Positions 8,425 to 18,916 are shown, numbered from the stretch's first letter. The stretch: 64,000 nt of DNA from Paraglaciecola sp. L1A13 (GCF_009796745.1 NZ_CP047024.1:1922001-1986000); one strand, 5' to 3'. Numbers and translations: made by a program. The notes: generated from the letters alone by a model not told the origin.

Positions 8425-9192
8425 ATGCAAGATTGGACCAAAGAGCAGTTTGAAAAAAAACTAAAAGATAAAGGTCAGTTTTATCATATCCATCATCCAT
8501 TCCATATTGCTATGCACAAAGGCGAGTGCAGCAAAGAGGAAATTAGAGGCTGGGTTGCTAATCGCTTTTATTATCAAGCAAATATAACCATTAAGGACGC
8601 GGCCATTATGGCCAACTGCCGCGATATCGAAACTAGGCGTTTGTGGATCCAGCGTATTCTTGATCACGATGGAAGCGTTGGTGAACAGACTCTAGGTGGC
8701 ATTGAAGCTTGGCTACGCTTAGGTGAAGCGGTTGGCTTAGCGCGACAGGACTTATTGGATGAAAAATTTGTGCTCCCTGGTGTTCGTTTTGCTGTTGATG
8801 CCTATGTTAATTTTGCCCGACGAGCAAATTGGCAAGAAGCGGCTTGTTCATCATTAACTGAAATGTTTGCGCCTGAAATACACCAAAGTCGTCTTGATTC
8901 TTGGCCGACTAATTATCCGTGGGTAAAACCGGAAGGTTTACAGTATTTTCAAATGCGCTTATCTCAAGCTCGCCGTGATGTAAATCATGGATTGCAAATA
9001 ACACTAGACCATTTTACACGCCGTGAAGCACAAGAAGACGCGTTGAATATTTTGCAATTCAAGCTAGATATTCTTTGGAGCATGTTAGATTCAATTTCGT
9101 TAGCTTATCAACAAGGTAGGGCGCCGTATCAAGCGATACTGGGCCAAGACGCAATATCGGATCCGATTTACCACAAGGGGATATTTAAGTGA
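8425..9192 (+). CDS. pqqC: PqqC, pyrroloquinoline-quinone synthase
   Basis: PqqC carries out the final ring closure and eight-electron oxidation that yields PQQ, without a cofactor and using O2. The 255-residue protein is all-helical, of the TENA/haem-oxygenase-like fold. Recognisable segments are [34 protein letters not shown], and [15 protein letters not shown] with active-site His and Arg residues. It has an AGGATCC-like site upstream. The stop overlaps the GTG start of pqqD by 4 nt (GTGA), so the two are translationally coupled. Confidence 0.95.
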   Translation: MQDWTKEQFEKKLKDKGQFYHIHHPFHIAMHKGECSKEEIRGWVANRFYYQANITIKDAAIMANCRDIETRRLWIQRILDHDGSVGEQTLGGIEAWLRLGEAVGLARQDLLDEKFVLPGVRFAVDAYVNFARRANWQEAACSSLTEMFAPEIHQSRLDSWPTNYPWVKPEGLQYFQMRLSQARRDVNHGLQITLDHFTRREAQEDALNILQFKLDILWSMLDSISLAYQQGRAPYQAILGQDAISDPIYHKGIFK

Positions 9193-9467
9193 GTATATTA
9201 GCTGCAAACAAAGCACCGTCACTTAACGCCATGTTTCGCTTTCAGTGGGAAAAGGCACAAAACTGTTTTGTGCTATTGTTTCCTGAAGGCATGGTTAAGC
9301 TAAATAGCGCCGCGGGCGAAATTATGCAGCTGATTGACGGAGAAAAGAGCGTCTTGCAAATTACCGATTCATTGCATGAAAAATTTCCTGATGCCGGTGA
9401 CTTGTCCACGGACGTCAATGAATTTATTAGCACCGCGGTTGAAAAAAAGTGGCTTTATTTTGAGTAA
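9189..9467 (+). CDS. pqqD: PqqD, PqqA-binding peptide chaperone
   Basis: PqqD is the small RiPP recognition element that binds PqqA and presents it to PqqE. The 92-residue protein keeps the family pattern: [37 protein letters not shown], seen here as separate strands and helix, followed by the winged helix-like C-terminal half. The start is the GTG that overlaps the pqqC stop. The end overlaps or abuts pqqE, so PqqD and PqqE should be made together. Confidence 0.93.
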   Translation: MSILAANKAPSLNAMFRFQWEKAQNCFVLLFPEGMVKLNSAAGEIMQLIDGEKSVLQITDSLHEKFPDAGDLSTDVNEFISTAVEKKWLYFE

Positions 9468-9477
9468 TCAAACCTCA

Positions 9478-10641
9478 ATGAGTCAAGCACCCAGCAGTAG
9501 TGCCAAAACTGTTGGCCCGCCACTTTGGCTGCTTGCTGAGTTAACTTACGATTGTCCGTTGCATTGCCCGTATTGCTCTAATCCGACGCAGTTAACGGAA
9601 ACCAAAGATGAACTGACTACGCAGCAATGGTGCCAAGTATTTACTGAAGCACGCGACATGGGGGCTGTTCAGTTAGGTTTCTCTGGTGGCGAGCCGTTAT
9701 TACGCAAAGATTTAGAAGAACTGGTAAAACATGCTAGAGATTTAGGGTTTTATACTAATTTAATTACCTCAGGCATTGGCTTAACTGAAAAAAGAATTGC
9801 TAAATTAAAAGTAGCTGGCTTGGATCATATTCAAATTAGTTTTCAAGGTGCAGATCCCGAAGTTAATGATGCGATTGCAGGTCGTGGCAACGCCTACGAG
9901 CAAAAATTTAAGATGGCTAAATCAGTTAAAGCACAAGGTTATCCTATGGTGCTTAACTTTGTTATTTCTAAGCAGAATATCAATCAAATTGCCGAAGTTA
10001 TGCGTCTTAGCTGCGAGTTAGAAGCTGATTATGTAGAGTTAGCCACCGCCCAATATTATGGCTGGGCATATCAAAATCGAGATCACTTATTACCCACGCA
10101 ACAAGAATTATTCGAAGCTGAAAGTATTATCAATGATTTTAGAGATCAGCAGCAGGGTAAAGGGCCACATTTTATATTCGTCACACCCGACTACTTTGAA
10201 ACGCGACCAAAAGCCTGCATGAACGGCTGGGGAACCACTTTTTTAACGGTTACGCCGGATGGTTCAGCGTTACCTTGTCACAGCGCAAAAATGTTGCCCC
10301 TGATATTCCCTAATGTTAAACATAAATCTATCGCTGATATATGGCAGCAGGACTTTTCGTTTGATTATTTTCGAGGCAATGATTGGATGCCTCAACCGTG
10401 TAAAGGTTGTGATGAAAAAGAAAAGGATTTTGGTGGTTGTCGGTGCCAGGCCTTTATGATGACTGGAGACATGCATAAAACTGATCCAGTTTGTAGTAAA
10501 TCTGAAGATCATCATTTGATTCAGCAAGCTATTGCAAGCGCCACTCATCCATCAAAAGCCATCGTTGAACGTGTTAACCTAAGTACGGCACAAAAACACG
10601 CTAGCAACGTTGAGTTAAATATTTTAACCGTAAAAGTATGA
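9478..10641 (+). CDS. pqqE: PqqE, radical SAM PqqA peptide cyclase
   Basis: PqqE is the radical SAM enzyme that forms the carbon-carbon bond between Glu and Tyr of PqqA. Counting from the ATG at 9478 it has 387 residues. Cys26, Cys30 and Cys33 (CPLHCPYC) bind the SAM-cleaving 4Fe-4S cluster, and the C-terminal cysteines in [17 protein letters not shown] and DPVC form the SPASM auxiliary cluster region. The frame is open well upstream, inside pqqD; a TTG at 9460 overlapping the pqqD stop is an alternative start. The stop overlaps the next gene by 4 nt (ATGA). Confidence 0.94.
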   Translation: MSQAPSSSAKTVGPPLWLLAELTYDCPLHCPYCSNPTQLTETKDELTTQQWCQVFTEARDMGAVQLGFSGGEPLLRKDLEELVKHARDLGFYTNLITSGIGLTEKRIAKLKVAGLDHIQISFQGADPEVNDAIAGRGNAYEQKFKMAKSVKAQGYPMVLNFVISKQNINQIAEVMRLSCELEADYVELATAQYYGWAYQNRDHLLPTQQELFEAESIINDFRDQQQGKGPHFIFVTPDYFETRPKACMNGWGTTFLTVTPDGSALPCHSAKMLPLIFPNVKHKSIADIWQQDFSFDYFRGNDWMPQPCKGCDEKEKDFGGCRCQAFMMTGDMHKTDPVCSKSEDHHLIQQAIASATHPSKAIVERVNLSTAQKHASNVELNILTVKV

Positions 10642-12149
10642 GCTTGGCTTTAGCATCGATAGACGAAATCTATCGTCATAAAAATGGCTTACGCCATATT
10701 AATATCGTCAATAGGGTAGGTTTTAGCGCGCTTTTTGTTGTTAACACGCCCATATTTGATAATAGCGGCGTTGCTCATGGTGTTGAACATGGTGTGTTTC
10801 GCCGTAGCTTGGCTTTTCCAAGGCCAGAGAGCTTATTTCAATTATCTGCACTAACTGATGTGAAAATTAATGCATCCACGCTTACTGATACGACCTATTA
10901 TCATTGTCAAAGTCAGTGTTCTGATACTTTTTTGCTGGCCATTGACTATTTATTACATGGCTTGTTTTCACCATTTTTTGACACAGGTGATTTGCGCTTT
11001 GAAATTCATGATGGGAATGATAGAGGGGTTATTTATAGAGAGTTGCTTGGTATAGAACAAGAGCATAATAAACGGGTTAAACGTCACCAAGCAGATGCGT
11101 TTTGCTATGGTGGCAATAGCAGCACAATTGGTGCTTTATCTGTTGACGATTTAAGGGATTTTCATCAGCGCTTTTATCAAGCAAACAATATCACCTTAGT
11201 GACTGCTAATGCTGATATTGAAAAAATGTCGAATTTAATTTCTCTATTACCCATGTCGCCTAAAGTAAACGGATCAGTTGAGTCGAATAATAAATTAAAC
11301 CAATCAAAACCTGAGTTAAATAAATACCAAGAGCCCGCAGCAAAAAAAGACCTTATGGTGCCCTCGAAAGCTAAGTACTCGTCAGCCATCAGCGCGCTTA
11401 TTGACGTCTATCACGCAAGCTTGCAAAGCTCTCATTATCTAGAGGTCGATAACAGCATTACAATTTCGCAGGCTAATAAAACCTTGGAAAATGATATTCG
11501 TATTTTAATTGATGCGCCAGAGGGGCGGTTGATCACTCCTTTACTAGCGTTGTCGAATAAACTGGTAACAGAAACTCTCAATGAGCAAGCAGCAAGTAGA
11601 GCTACGGGGGAATATCCAAGTGAAACGTTACTCCCCCAATTGTTTAGCAAATTGTTCAAACAAGCAAAGGCGCAGCTATCTGGTCACGGTCTACTGAGCT
11701 GTAAAAATAATATCCATGATATTCCTGCTAAAGAAATATACCAGCAGACAGTTCATGTTAGTGTGACTGATAAAAGTAATGTCTTATGGTTAGCGAGTAT
11801 TGCTGAAAGTGAGCAAGAGGTTGCTAATATTTCGAGTTATATTATTAGCGCAGCCCCGATATTTTTAGCACGACGCTGTCAAGGTTTTTGCTATACAACG
11901 CAAGCACTCGCGATTGAAAACTCGGCGTACCTCGCCATATATAGCGCTTTCGATGTTAATCCAGTGAGTTGGGTCGAAGAACTCTCGAGTTGTTTATTGA
12001 TGTTAAGTGAAGACAGTCACTTTATACGTATGAGCTTAGCGCTGGCTAAAGTGAAATATTGTCGAAGCAACAAAGTGACGAATAACGAAGTCCTGCACAT
12101 AACCGCCGAAACCATATCATGTTACCTACAAGCACTCGCTAACAAGTAA
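10638..12149 (+). CDS. pqqF: Half-length M16 metalloprotease in the pqqF position
   Basis: This is a zinc protease of the insulinase family and probably cleaves PqqA or its cross-linked product. It has the inverted zinc motif HGVEH (His47, Glu50, His51), and RGVIYREL supplies a plausible third ligand, Glu135. The surroundings ([30 protein letters not shown]) resemble the PreP-like M16C subgroup as much as classical PqqF. At 503 residues it has roughly half to two thirds of full PqqF or PreP length, so the second M16 half is shortened or absent. M16 enzymes of this size often need a second chain. ATGA overlap with pqqE ties it to the operon. Confidence 0.82.
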   Translation: MSLALASIDEIYRHKNGLRHINIVNRVGFSALFVVNTPIFDNSGVAHGVEHGVFRRSLAFPRPESLFQLSALTDVKINASTLTDTTYYHCQSQCSDTFLLAIDYLLHGLFSPFFDTGDLRFEIHDGNDRGVIYRELLGIEQEHNKRVKRHQADAFCYGGNSSTIGALSVDDLRDFHQRFYQANNITLVTANADIEKMSNLISLLPMSPKVNGSVESNNKLNQSKPELNKYQEPAAKKDLMVPSKAKYSSAISALIDVYHASLQSSHYLEVDNSITISQANKTLENDIRILIDAPEGRLITPLLALSNKLVTETLNEQAASRATGEYPSETLLPQLFSKLFKQAKAQLSGHGLLSCKNNIHDIPAKEIYQQTVHVSVTDKSNVLWLASIAESEQEVANISSYIISAAPIFLARRCQGFCYTTQALAIENSAYLAIYSAFDVNPVSWVEELSSCLLMLSEDSHFIRMSLALAKVKYCRSNKVTNNEVLHITAETISCYLQALANK

Positions 12150-12351
12150 AATTTTAAATGATATTTTCCCACCACAGAGATAGTTTGACTATTAAGGTTA
12201 GAAACCTATTTACCGTTAAACTCCGACGTATGAATAAGAGCAATAAAACCACGTTGAAAACGCCAAACAGTTAATAAGTGTTAAGATATTTAAAGGTTGT
12301 GTAAAGCTTCAGAAAATTCGTCTTTAGTCAGTTTAGATTCATTTTTCAAGC

Positions 12352-12378
12352 CTAATATCAGTCGTGATATTAGCGTTT
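12352..12378 (+). promoter_or_regulatory. Perfect hairpin in the leader of the DUF6515-like gene
   Basis: CTAATATCA (12352-12360) and TGATATTAG (12365-12373) form a 9-bp stem with a 4-nt loop, followed by CGTTTTG. It may terminate the pqq operon, or act as an operator or leader hairpin for the gene that starts 21 nt later. Confidence 0.55.
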
Positions 12379-12394
12379 TGAAAGAGGAATTAAC

Positions 12395-13036
12395 ATGAAA
12401 TTATACACCCTATTACCCATTTTAATAAGTTTAACGATGCTGCCAAATATCAGCTCAGCCCAACGCCAACCTGAAGTTCATCACGTAGTGGCCTCAAAGC
12501 ATGCACCGGCAGTTAAGCACAAGCGGGTGGTATACAAAACAGGTAAGGTCGTACGCAAGGCTCCGACGAATGGATTACCAATACACTTTGATGGTGTGTC
12601 ATTTATATTCAATAATGGCCTGTATTATCGTCATATAAACAACGGCTATACAGTCGTGCGTCCACCCGTTGGCTTGAAAGTCCGTAGTTTACCCAAAGGA
12701 TACGAGCGCATTGTTGTTCGAGGAAAACCATGCTACTTCGCTTTAGGTATTTACTATGTTTTTGATAACGGTTATTACCGAGTAATAGATGAACCAATCA
12801 GTGACGTTACATATAGTGATAGCGTATCACAGGTTGTGTCCGAATCAGTTGAAACGCAGCAGGGCGCAGGTGTTAATAGGAAGAATTTTCAGCTTGGCAA
12901 AGCCTACCGTTCATTACCCCTAGGTGCTCAATCTGTAACCGTCAACGGTCAGCAGTATTTTGCATATAAGGATATTTATTTTTTGCCTCAATCATCGGGT
13001 AACAATGTATCTTATTTAGCGGTGAAGTTGAATTAA
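12395..13036 (+). CDS. Exported DUF6515-like protein of unknown function
   Basis: This 213-residue protein has a clear signal peptide (MKLYTLLPILISLTMLP, cleavage after SSA) and a basic, His/Lys-rich linker. Its body contains repeated short aromatic units: FNNGLYYRHINNGYTVVRPP, then LPKGYERIVVRGKPCYF, YYVFDNGYYRVI and later LPLGAQSVTVNGQQYF. This alternation of LPxG, GKxYF and YY-NG-Y units matches proteins grouped as DUF6515, to my recollection. No enzymatic residues stand out; a cell-envelope role is likely but unproven. GAGG in AAAGAGGAATTAAC gives a good ribosome site. It is a single-gene unit bounded by hairpins on both sides. Confidence 0.75.
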   Translation: MKLYTLLPILISLTMLPNISSAQRQPEVHHVVASKHAPAVKHKRVVYKTGKVVRKAPTNGLPIHFDGVSFIFNNGLYYRHINNGYTVVRPPVGLKVRSLPKGYERIVVRGKPCYFALGIYYVFDNGYYRVIDEPISDVTYSDSVSQVVSESVETQQGAGVNRKNFQLGKAYRSLPLGAQSVTVNGQQYFAYKDIYFLPQSSGNNVSYLAVKLN

Positions 13037-13066
13037 ATGGCATTAGGTCTTGCTCTACTATTTTAA

Positions 13067-13098
13067 AAATAGAGGGGGTAATAACCCTCTATTTGTTT
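13067..13098 (+). terminator. Rho-independent terminator after the DUF6515-like gene
   Basis: AAATAGAGGG (13067-13076) pairs perfectly with CCCTCTATTT (13085-13094) over an 8-nt loop, followed by GTTT. The rest of the 13037-13357 gap shows nothing I can identify. Confidence 0.8.
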
Positions 13099-13357
13099 AC
13101 GTTTTTATAAGTGTGCGGCATCTCAACGATGTCATTAGTGGCGATAAAAAAACAAGAAAATAAGACGATTTCGTAGCACAAAACTTATTGATTGGCTCAC
13201 TTCATTCATGACTTCTTTCGGTAGGGCGCTAGGCGAGAAAATGAAATATAACCACAATAGTGCCGAGCACAACAGAATGTGTGCAATATGATGAGCATGG
13301 TATGGATACGCACATTAACAATAACGAATTAAGCTTCTTTGGCCTGAATTTTATAAT

Positions 13358-15664
13358 TTAGACTTTTTGTTTAATAAGTAATTTTTCAAAATCATCGACT
13401 AAAAGCGGTCGTGCCAATAAGTATCCTTGTCCTAAAACACAGCCAGCTTGAATAAGTAAGTGTTTTTGTTGTTCTGTTTCTATGCCTTCTGCGATTACTT
13501 CGATATTAAGTTTTTTTGCCATGACAATGATGGCTTCACATAGTGCGACATCTTTGTTATCAGCAGACATGTTTTGCACAAAACTTTTATCAATCTTTAA
13601 AAAATCAATAGCGTAATTCCTAAGATAAGAAAAAGAGCAATAGCCGGTACCGAAATCATCAATCGATACGGTAATGCCTTGCTGGCGAATTTTATCAAGT
13701 GTGTCGACAACTTCAGCTTGATTCTCCATTAATAGATTTTCAGTAATTTCGATCGCAATTGCTTCACACGGTATGTCTTGGGCTATCAGTGATTTAGTCC
13801 AGGCTTTAAATTGTTCACCTTCATTTTGGAATTGCACTGGGGATGTATTGATGCTTATTGCTAAATCACTGCAGTATGTATTACGCCAATGTTTAGCTTG
13901 CTGTGAGACCTCATTAAAAATCCAGTCACTGATCTCAATAATTAGCCCTATTTCTTCCGCCACAGGAATAAAATCCAATGGTGAAATCAGCCCTTTTTCC
14001 GGATGTTGCCAGCGAATAAGTGCTTCGGCTTTCATTATTTGGTTGTTTGCTAAGCTCACAATAGGCTGATAAACCATATGAAATTGTTGTTGTACAATAG
14101 CAATGCGTAAGTCCTGAATAATTTCCATTCGTTTGATAAAGTCGGTCCGCATATTATCAGTAAAATAATGAACGCTATTGCGCCCACGCATTTTGGCGTG
14201 ATACATAGCCTGATCGGCATTTCTCAACAGTGCGTCACTGCTAAGCGCATCATCTGGATAAAATGCAATACCTATGCTGGCAGTACAATAAACTTTTTTT
14301 TCTTCAATGATATAGGGTTGGGCTAGTACGTTTGATAGCTTCTGGCCAATATTGTCGATATCTTCAGGTATTGTTGTACCCACAAGAACAATGATAAATT
14401 CATCCCCCCCAAGGCGTGCCGCAATATCATTCTTTCTAATGGCACTTTTAATACGTTTTGAACACTCGATAAGTACAGTATCTCCTGCACCATGGCCTAA
14501 TGAGTCATTAACATCTTTAAATTTATCGAGATCTAACATCGCAATAGCGAGTTGCTTATTCTCACGTTGGGCATTGGCTATTGCATTCGCTAGATGTTCT
14601 TGTAATAGATTACGATTTGGTAAGTTGGTTAAGCTGTCATAATTAGCTTGTTGCCATATGAGCTGATCTGCTTTTTCTCGTTCTATTGCGATACGGGCAA
14701 GACTTGCAAATTGCTCAATAAGTTTGAATTCAGACGGTTTTGGTGCCGATATTTTACGATGATAAATAGAGAAAGTACCTAGCACGTTTCCTTGGTTACC
14801 AATGATGGGTTCTGACCAACAGGCCGCTAATCCCGCTTTTTGCGCTAAAGCCTTCCAAGACGCCCAATACGGGTGAGTTGCTATATCCGCGACAACGACT
14901 CGTTTTCCGGTAAAGGCTGCCGTGCCGCTTGAGCTAACACCTTGACCAATCGCTAAGCCGTCGAGAGCTTTATTATAAAAATCAGGCAAGCTAGGGGCGG
15001 CGCCTAGTACTAAACGTTTGCCTGTTTTATCTAATAATAAAATACTGCAAATAGCATCAGGAAATTCATTTTCTATAGCGTGAGCAACAGCAGGTAATAC
15101 TTTTGACAACTTACTTGAACTGGCGATCGACTCAAGAATATTATTACGGAGTTGACTTATTTTATCTTTTTCTGATAATTGGCGATTTTTGTTTTGCATA
15201 AACATTGAAAATATTAAGGAAAATATATTCGTGACGACAAACGCCGCAATAATCCGGGGCAACGTAAAACTGTCAAATTGCTCATAGGTAAGCAAACAGG
15301 CAACAGTAATTAGTAGGATATTAAATATGCTAGCAAAAAGGATTGGTAATAAATAAAAGCCGGCGATTATTATCGGAAAAAGCCAATAGATTAAACCTGC
15401 ACCTTTTAAATAGATGCCCATTAAAATAGTGACCTGAGCGAGAACCGCAAATAAACCACTAAACAATTTAATCTTACTAGTGAACCAAACACCAAGAAAT
15501 ATAGTGAAAATACCCCCAACTGCTACGAAATCAACTGCTATATGCTCTTTATCATCGGCGAAAAAGCTGGTGATAAGAAAGGGAAATAATACTAAGGTTG
15601 CCGCAGCGGTAATTGTTAATAGAATTTTGTCTTCTAAAGTGCGGTGTTCCATTTTAACCGTCAT
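13358..15664 (-). CDS. Membrane-anchored GAF-GGDEF-EAL c-di-GMP enzyme
   Basis: This 768-residue protein controls cyclic di-GMP. Residues about 14-155 form several membrane helices. A GAF domain follows (about 180-325), including a WASWKALAQKAGLAACWSEPI segment seen in GAF sensors. The GGDEF domain has an intact GGDEF at 419-423, an RxxD product-inhibition site at 410-413 and NLPNRNLL at its start. The EAL domain begins with YQPIVSL and has EAL at 547-549, DDFGTGYCS and EGIET. Both catalytic motifs look intact, so cyclase and phosphodiesterase activity are both possible. It stands alone; the signal it senses cannot be deduced. Confidence 0.9.
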   Translation of the reverse strand: MTVKMEHRTLEDKILLTITAAATLVLFPFLITSFFADDKEHIAVDFVAVGGIFTIFLGVWFTSKIKLFSGLFAVLAQVTILMGIYLKGAGLIYWLFPIIIAGFYLLPILFASIFNILLITVACLLTYEQFDSFTLPRIIAAFVVTNIFSLIFSMFMQNKNRQLSEKDKISQLRNNILESIASSSKLSKVLPAVAHAIENEFPDAICSILLLDKTGKRLVLGAAPSLPDFYNKALDGLAIGQGVSSSGTAAFTGKRVVVADIATHPYWASWKALAQKAGLAACWSEPIIGNQGNVLGTFSIYHRKISAPKPSEFKLIEQFASLARIAIEREKADQLIWQQANYDSLTNLPNRNLLQEHLANAIANAQRENKQLAIAMLDLDKFKDVNDSLGHGAGDTVLIECSKRIKSAIRKNDIAARLGGDEFIIVLVGTTIPEDIDNIGQKLSNVLAQPYIIEEKKVYCTASIGIAFYPDDALSSDALLRNADQAMYHAKMRGRNSVHYFTDNMRTDFIKRMEIIQDLRIAIVQQQFHMVYQPIVSLANNQIMKAEALIRWQHPEKGLISPLDFIPVAEEIGLIIEISDWIFNEVSQQAKHWRNTYCSDLAISINTSPVQFQNEGEQFKAWTKSLIAQDIPCEAIAIEITENLLMENQAEVVDTLDKIRQQGITVSIDDFGTGYCSFSYLRNYAIDFLKIDKSFVQNMSADNKDVALCEAIIVMAKKLNIEVIAEGIETEQQKHLLIQAGCVLGQGYLLARPLLVDDFEKLLIKQKV

Positions 15665-16274
15665 ACTAGATCCGCTTCCTATTCATGGGGGTTATCTGTG
15701 CAAATATTACTGGGTAATTAGCTAATGTATTGAAAATAAAAGAGTCTATAATGAACAATATACATGGCAAAGGTAAAATAGACACCCATTTTAAAATTGT
15801 CCATTTTTGTTCTGCATTGAGCTGATAAGGCGGGGAACTAATCAATAATTGTACTATGGTTATCCTCAGAGGTCGCTTAATTAGCGTAATCAATAGCCTT
15901 TAATTTATGGGCTTTAACCACGTGGTTTACGTCGTCGAAACGAGCTAAATTGTTTTGCTATTTCGCCCAGATTTTGTAAGTTAATCATGCTTTATAATCT
16001 ACTGGCTATAAGATGTAATTTTAGTTTTATCGGACGTAAATTAACTGATTTTACCAGCCGCCTATATTAGGAACTCTTAATGAAACGTTCCAAGTTCAAT
16101 TCAATAATGCATAATTAACAATAACTAATAAATTTATAGTTTTAAAAAACGGTTGTTCAAACGTTTAAAAACGACTCGATATTATCAATTGGTAAAGCGT
16201 GTAATGTTTGAAGATAGGTTTATTTGTGCCGCATGGTCGGTACGCATTACCCAGTAACTCAGGAGCATTGACTG
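15665..16274. other. 610-bp intergenic region between divergent genes
   Basis: No convincing gene. It must hold the divergent promoters for the c-di-GMP protein (minus) and the ParB/Usp gene (plus). It is AT-rich, in contrast to the GC-richer gene that begins at 16275. A 75-codon minus-strand frame at 15666-15893 was judged unsupported. The AGGAG at 16261-16265 is the ribosome site for 16275. Confidence 0.6.
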
Positions 16275-17969
16275 ATGTCATTCGAATTCAGCAACAACCC
16301 CTTGGGAGCTCGCGAGGACTTTCGCCGCGCCCGGCGTCGCGCGGCTTTGCAAGAAATTGTTTTCCAATTCAAAGGAAAGTCTTCCGACCTGTTGTCCTAT
16401 GACGATGTCGTTCACAAGCTCAAGGGACTGGAGGTCTCAGCGCAACTGCTCAAGGATATCCCAATTGATTCGATTGTTGGTAGCGTCGGTCGCTACCGTG
16501 ATTTTAACCGCCGATTTCTGCCACGTGATGGTATCAATTCGGAACGGTGGGCACGAGTAAAAATGGCGATGACGGGACTCAAAGGGGTACCGCCCATCGA
16601 AGTCTATCAGATTGGCGAAGCTTACTTTGTTAAAGACGGTAATCATCGAGTATCGGTGGCCCGGGAAATGGGATTCAGTCATTTTCAGGCTTACGTTACC
16701 CAAGTGCGGACTAAAGTGCCCTTGGCGCTAGATGTGGAGCCTGACGAACTGATCCTTAAGGCCGAGCTTGCTGAGTTCCTCGAGAAAACACGTCTCGATC
16801 ACATTCGTCCTGGCGCTGACTTGACCGTGACCGTTCCTGGCCAGTACGTCGCTTTGTTCGAGCATATCAATGTTCATCGTTATTATATGGGGCTCGAACA
16901 ACGTCGAGAAATTACCTACGCCGAAGCGGTGATGCATTGGTATGATACCCTCTACCAACCCGTTGTTGACATCATTCATAAGCAGGGGATGCTGCAGGAA
17001 TTTTCTGGACGCACTGATACCGACCTCTATCTATATATCACTCAGCACAGATCTGAACTCGAAGAACGCTTGGGATGGGATATTACCGCAGAAACTGCCG
17101 CCAGTGATATTGAACCCCGCTCATCTGGTTATAGGCCGACCAGCGAACCTATGCGTAATATTTATAAACACCAAGGTAATTCAAAACCACAATCTGCATT
17201 GGTCAAAGGTCGCTTGTTTGTCGATATACTGGTGGCGATCGACGGTTGTGACAGCGGCTGGAGCAGTCTGGCCCATGCAGCGCTGATTGCTCAGCGTGAA
17301 AATGGTGCCCGCTTGCATGGTCTACATATCGTTCCTGCACGAAGCGAACGTCAAGGACCGAAGATGGAAGAACTGCAAAACAATTTCAGTGACCGTTGCC
17401 GCAAATTGGATTTGTCTGGTCGACTAGCGATTGATGCGGGTAAGCGTATTAGACGGATCTGTCAACGTGCTCGCTATACTGATTTAACGGTAATATGTTT
17501 TACCGGTGGACAGGCTGAGACCAAGCTCGGTGAGGGTCTGCGCACTTTGTTACGTTCCTGCCCACGACCTGTTTTAGTGGTAACCCAGGAAGAATCTCCT
17601 TTGGATAGGATATTGCTAGCATATGACGGCAGTGGTCTAGCCAGAGAGGCGCTTTATACTGCCGCCTATCTGGCCGGTCAGTGGGGCATAAAACTAGCGG
17701 TGCTTACCGTTCACGACGAGCAGGTCTCGGCGGATAAAATTCAGCAACGGGCCCGTCATTATTTGGAGTCTCACGGCATTGAAGCAATTTATATAATTGA
17801 GAAAAAAGTCGCCATTGTCCAAGCAATCCTTAATACAGCTAAAGAACAGAATAGTAATCTGATCCTTATGGGGGCACATGGCAGGAATGCACCTTGGTAT
17901 ATCAATGTTGGTAGTGCAGTGGCACCGGTATTGCAAAAAAGCAATCTACCTGTGCTGATCTGCGGATAG
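16275..17969 (+). CDS. ParB/sulfiredoxin-like domain fused to two universal stress protein domains
   Basis: This 564-residue protein joins a ParB/Srx-like N-terminal part to two UspA domains. Residues about 60-145 contain the ParB-like core ending in KDGNHRVSVA (Asp121 to Arg125), the nucleotide-binding motif of that fold. A helical region follows with GRTDTDLYLYI. Usp domain 1 spans about 315-440 and has a degenerate nucleotide loop; Usp domain 2 (about 444-564) has a textbook G-2x-G-9x-GS ATP motif (GAHGR from Gly533, GS near 546). A good AGGAG lies 9 nt upstream. The gene is GC-richer (about 52 percent in sampled lines) than its flanks, suggesting transfer. It sits 6 nt before a PP2C gene, so they form an operon. 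Confidence 0.8.
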   Translation: MSFEFSNNPLGAREDFRRARRRAALQEIVFQFKGKSSDLLSYDDVVHKLKGLEVSAQLLKDIPIDSIVGSVGRYRDFNRRFLPRDGINSERWARVKMAMTGLKGVPPIEVYQIGEAYFVKDGNHRVSVAREMGFSHFQAYVTQVRTKVPLALDVEPDELILKAELAEFLEKTRLDHIRPGADLTVTVPGQYVALFEHINVHRYYMGLEQRREITYAEAVMHWYDTLYQPVVDIIHKQGMLQEFSGRTDTDLYLYITQHRSELEERLGWDITAETAASDIEPRSSGYRPTSEPMRNIYKHQGNSKPQSALVKGRLFVDILVAIDGCDSGWSSLAHAALIAQRENGARLHGLHIVPARSERQGPKMEELQNNFSDRCRKLDLSGRLAIDAGKRIRRICQRARYTDLTVICFTGGQAETKLGEGLRTLLRSCPRPVLVVTQEESPLDRILLAYDGSGLAREALYTAAYLAGQWGIKLAVLTVHDEQVSADKIQQRARHYLESHGIEAIYIIEKKVAIVQAILNTAKEQNSNLILMGAHGRNAPWYINVGSAVAPVLQKSNLPVLICG

Positions 17970-17975
17970 CCAGCT

Positions 17976-18635
17976 ATGTTGAATATTGTCAGCGATACCC
18001 GTCCCGGATATGGTGAAAACGAGGATGTATTTATGGTGCAATGGCACCCCAAAGCACCAGAGTTGTTACTCGTTGCGATTGCCGACGGGCAAGGGGGACA
18101 ACCGGGCGCTAAGGTCGCCGCGCAACAAGCTTGTCGATTAATATTGCAAGCCGCTGCTGATAGCAGGCCTTGGAGCCTGTTGTGGACACAAAAATGGGAG
18201 CGGTTGTTGGGGCGAACCGACCGGGCGTTGCGGGCAGACGCTGACGCTGGGTTTACCACTTTGATAGCATTCGCGGTAAAGCGTAATAGGCTATTTGGGG
18301 CAGCATGCGGTGACAGCGCTTTAATGGCTGTCACTGCCCGCGATGTTCAGGTTTTGACCAAAGGACAAATGAAGAATCCTCCTGTGGGATCAGGTCGCGC
18401 TGCAGCGTTTGGTTTCAAATTCCCCTTGGCGCCCCCTTGGACAATACTAGCTATGACTGACGGGGTGTGGAAGTTTGCGGGTTGGGACCAGATACGGGAA
18501 AAAGCGATAGAGGTTAGGGATCCTCAGGCAATGATCGAATCGATTAGAGGGGCGGCGATACGTTCCGCTGGGAGTCTGCAGGACGATTTCACCCTAGTAG
18601 TGATCCAGGAAGACGGGGAGTCGCAAACTGACTAA
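17976..18635 (+). CDS. Compact PP2C-type Ser/Thr phosphatase
   Basis: This 219-residue protein has all the PP2C landmarks in order, though it is shorter than most: NED with Asp17, the metal motif ADGQGG (Asp37-Gly38), GDS in the middle, MTDG with Asp162 and DDFT with Asp203/Asp204. It should be a metal-dependent phosphoprotein phosphatase in the cytoplasm. It follows the ParB/Usp gene with a 6-nt gap and shares its GC-rich character, so the two probably work together. No kinase gene is near unless the ParB/Srx-like domain serves that role. Confidence 0.8.
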   Translation: MLNIVSDTRPGYGENEDVFMVQWHPKAPELLLVAIADGQGGQPGAKVAAQQACRLILQAAADSRPWSLLWTQKWERLLGRTDRALRADADAGFTTLIAFAVKRNRLFGAACGDSALMAVTARDVQVLTKGQMKNPPVGSGRAAAFGFKFPLAPPWTILAMTDGVWKFAGWDQIREKAIEVRDPQAMIESIRGAAIRSAGSLQDDFTLVVIQEDGESQTD

Positions 18636-18916
18636 ATTGGTTATAGCTGGGATAGACAGGTCATAGCGATACAACAAAGTCGCTTGGTGTTAACAGAAGA
18701 ACTTAAAAGGTTTCAACATCTGCAAAATAATGGCTGAATTGCGCGATACATTTTATCGGTATCAGGCTTTAGTTTAGGGGGGATATCGATTCGCTGATCA
18801 ATAAAAGTCCTCGTTCTGCACATATAAAAATAGCGTAGACAAAGTGACAGAGCAGTCTGTGATTAAACCCATATCGAATACGCAACGAAATATTTTAAAG
18901 CTATCATAAATGAAAT

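Noticed and set aside
12158..12274. 38-codon basic plus-strand frame after the pqq protease
   Set aside because: No ribosome site and no resemblance to the two Lys-rich peptides; composition is ordinary intergenic.
15666..15893. 75-codon minus-strand frame directly upstream of the c-di-GMP gene
   Set aside because: No ribosome site or recognisable motif; most likely leader sequence read by chance.
17976..18635. Treating the PP2C gene as a truncated pseudogene because of its 219-residue length
   Set aside because: All four metal and phosphate motifs are present in order, and the downstream stop is natural.
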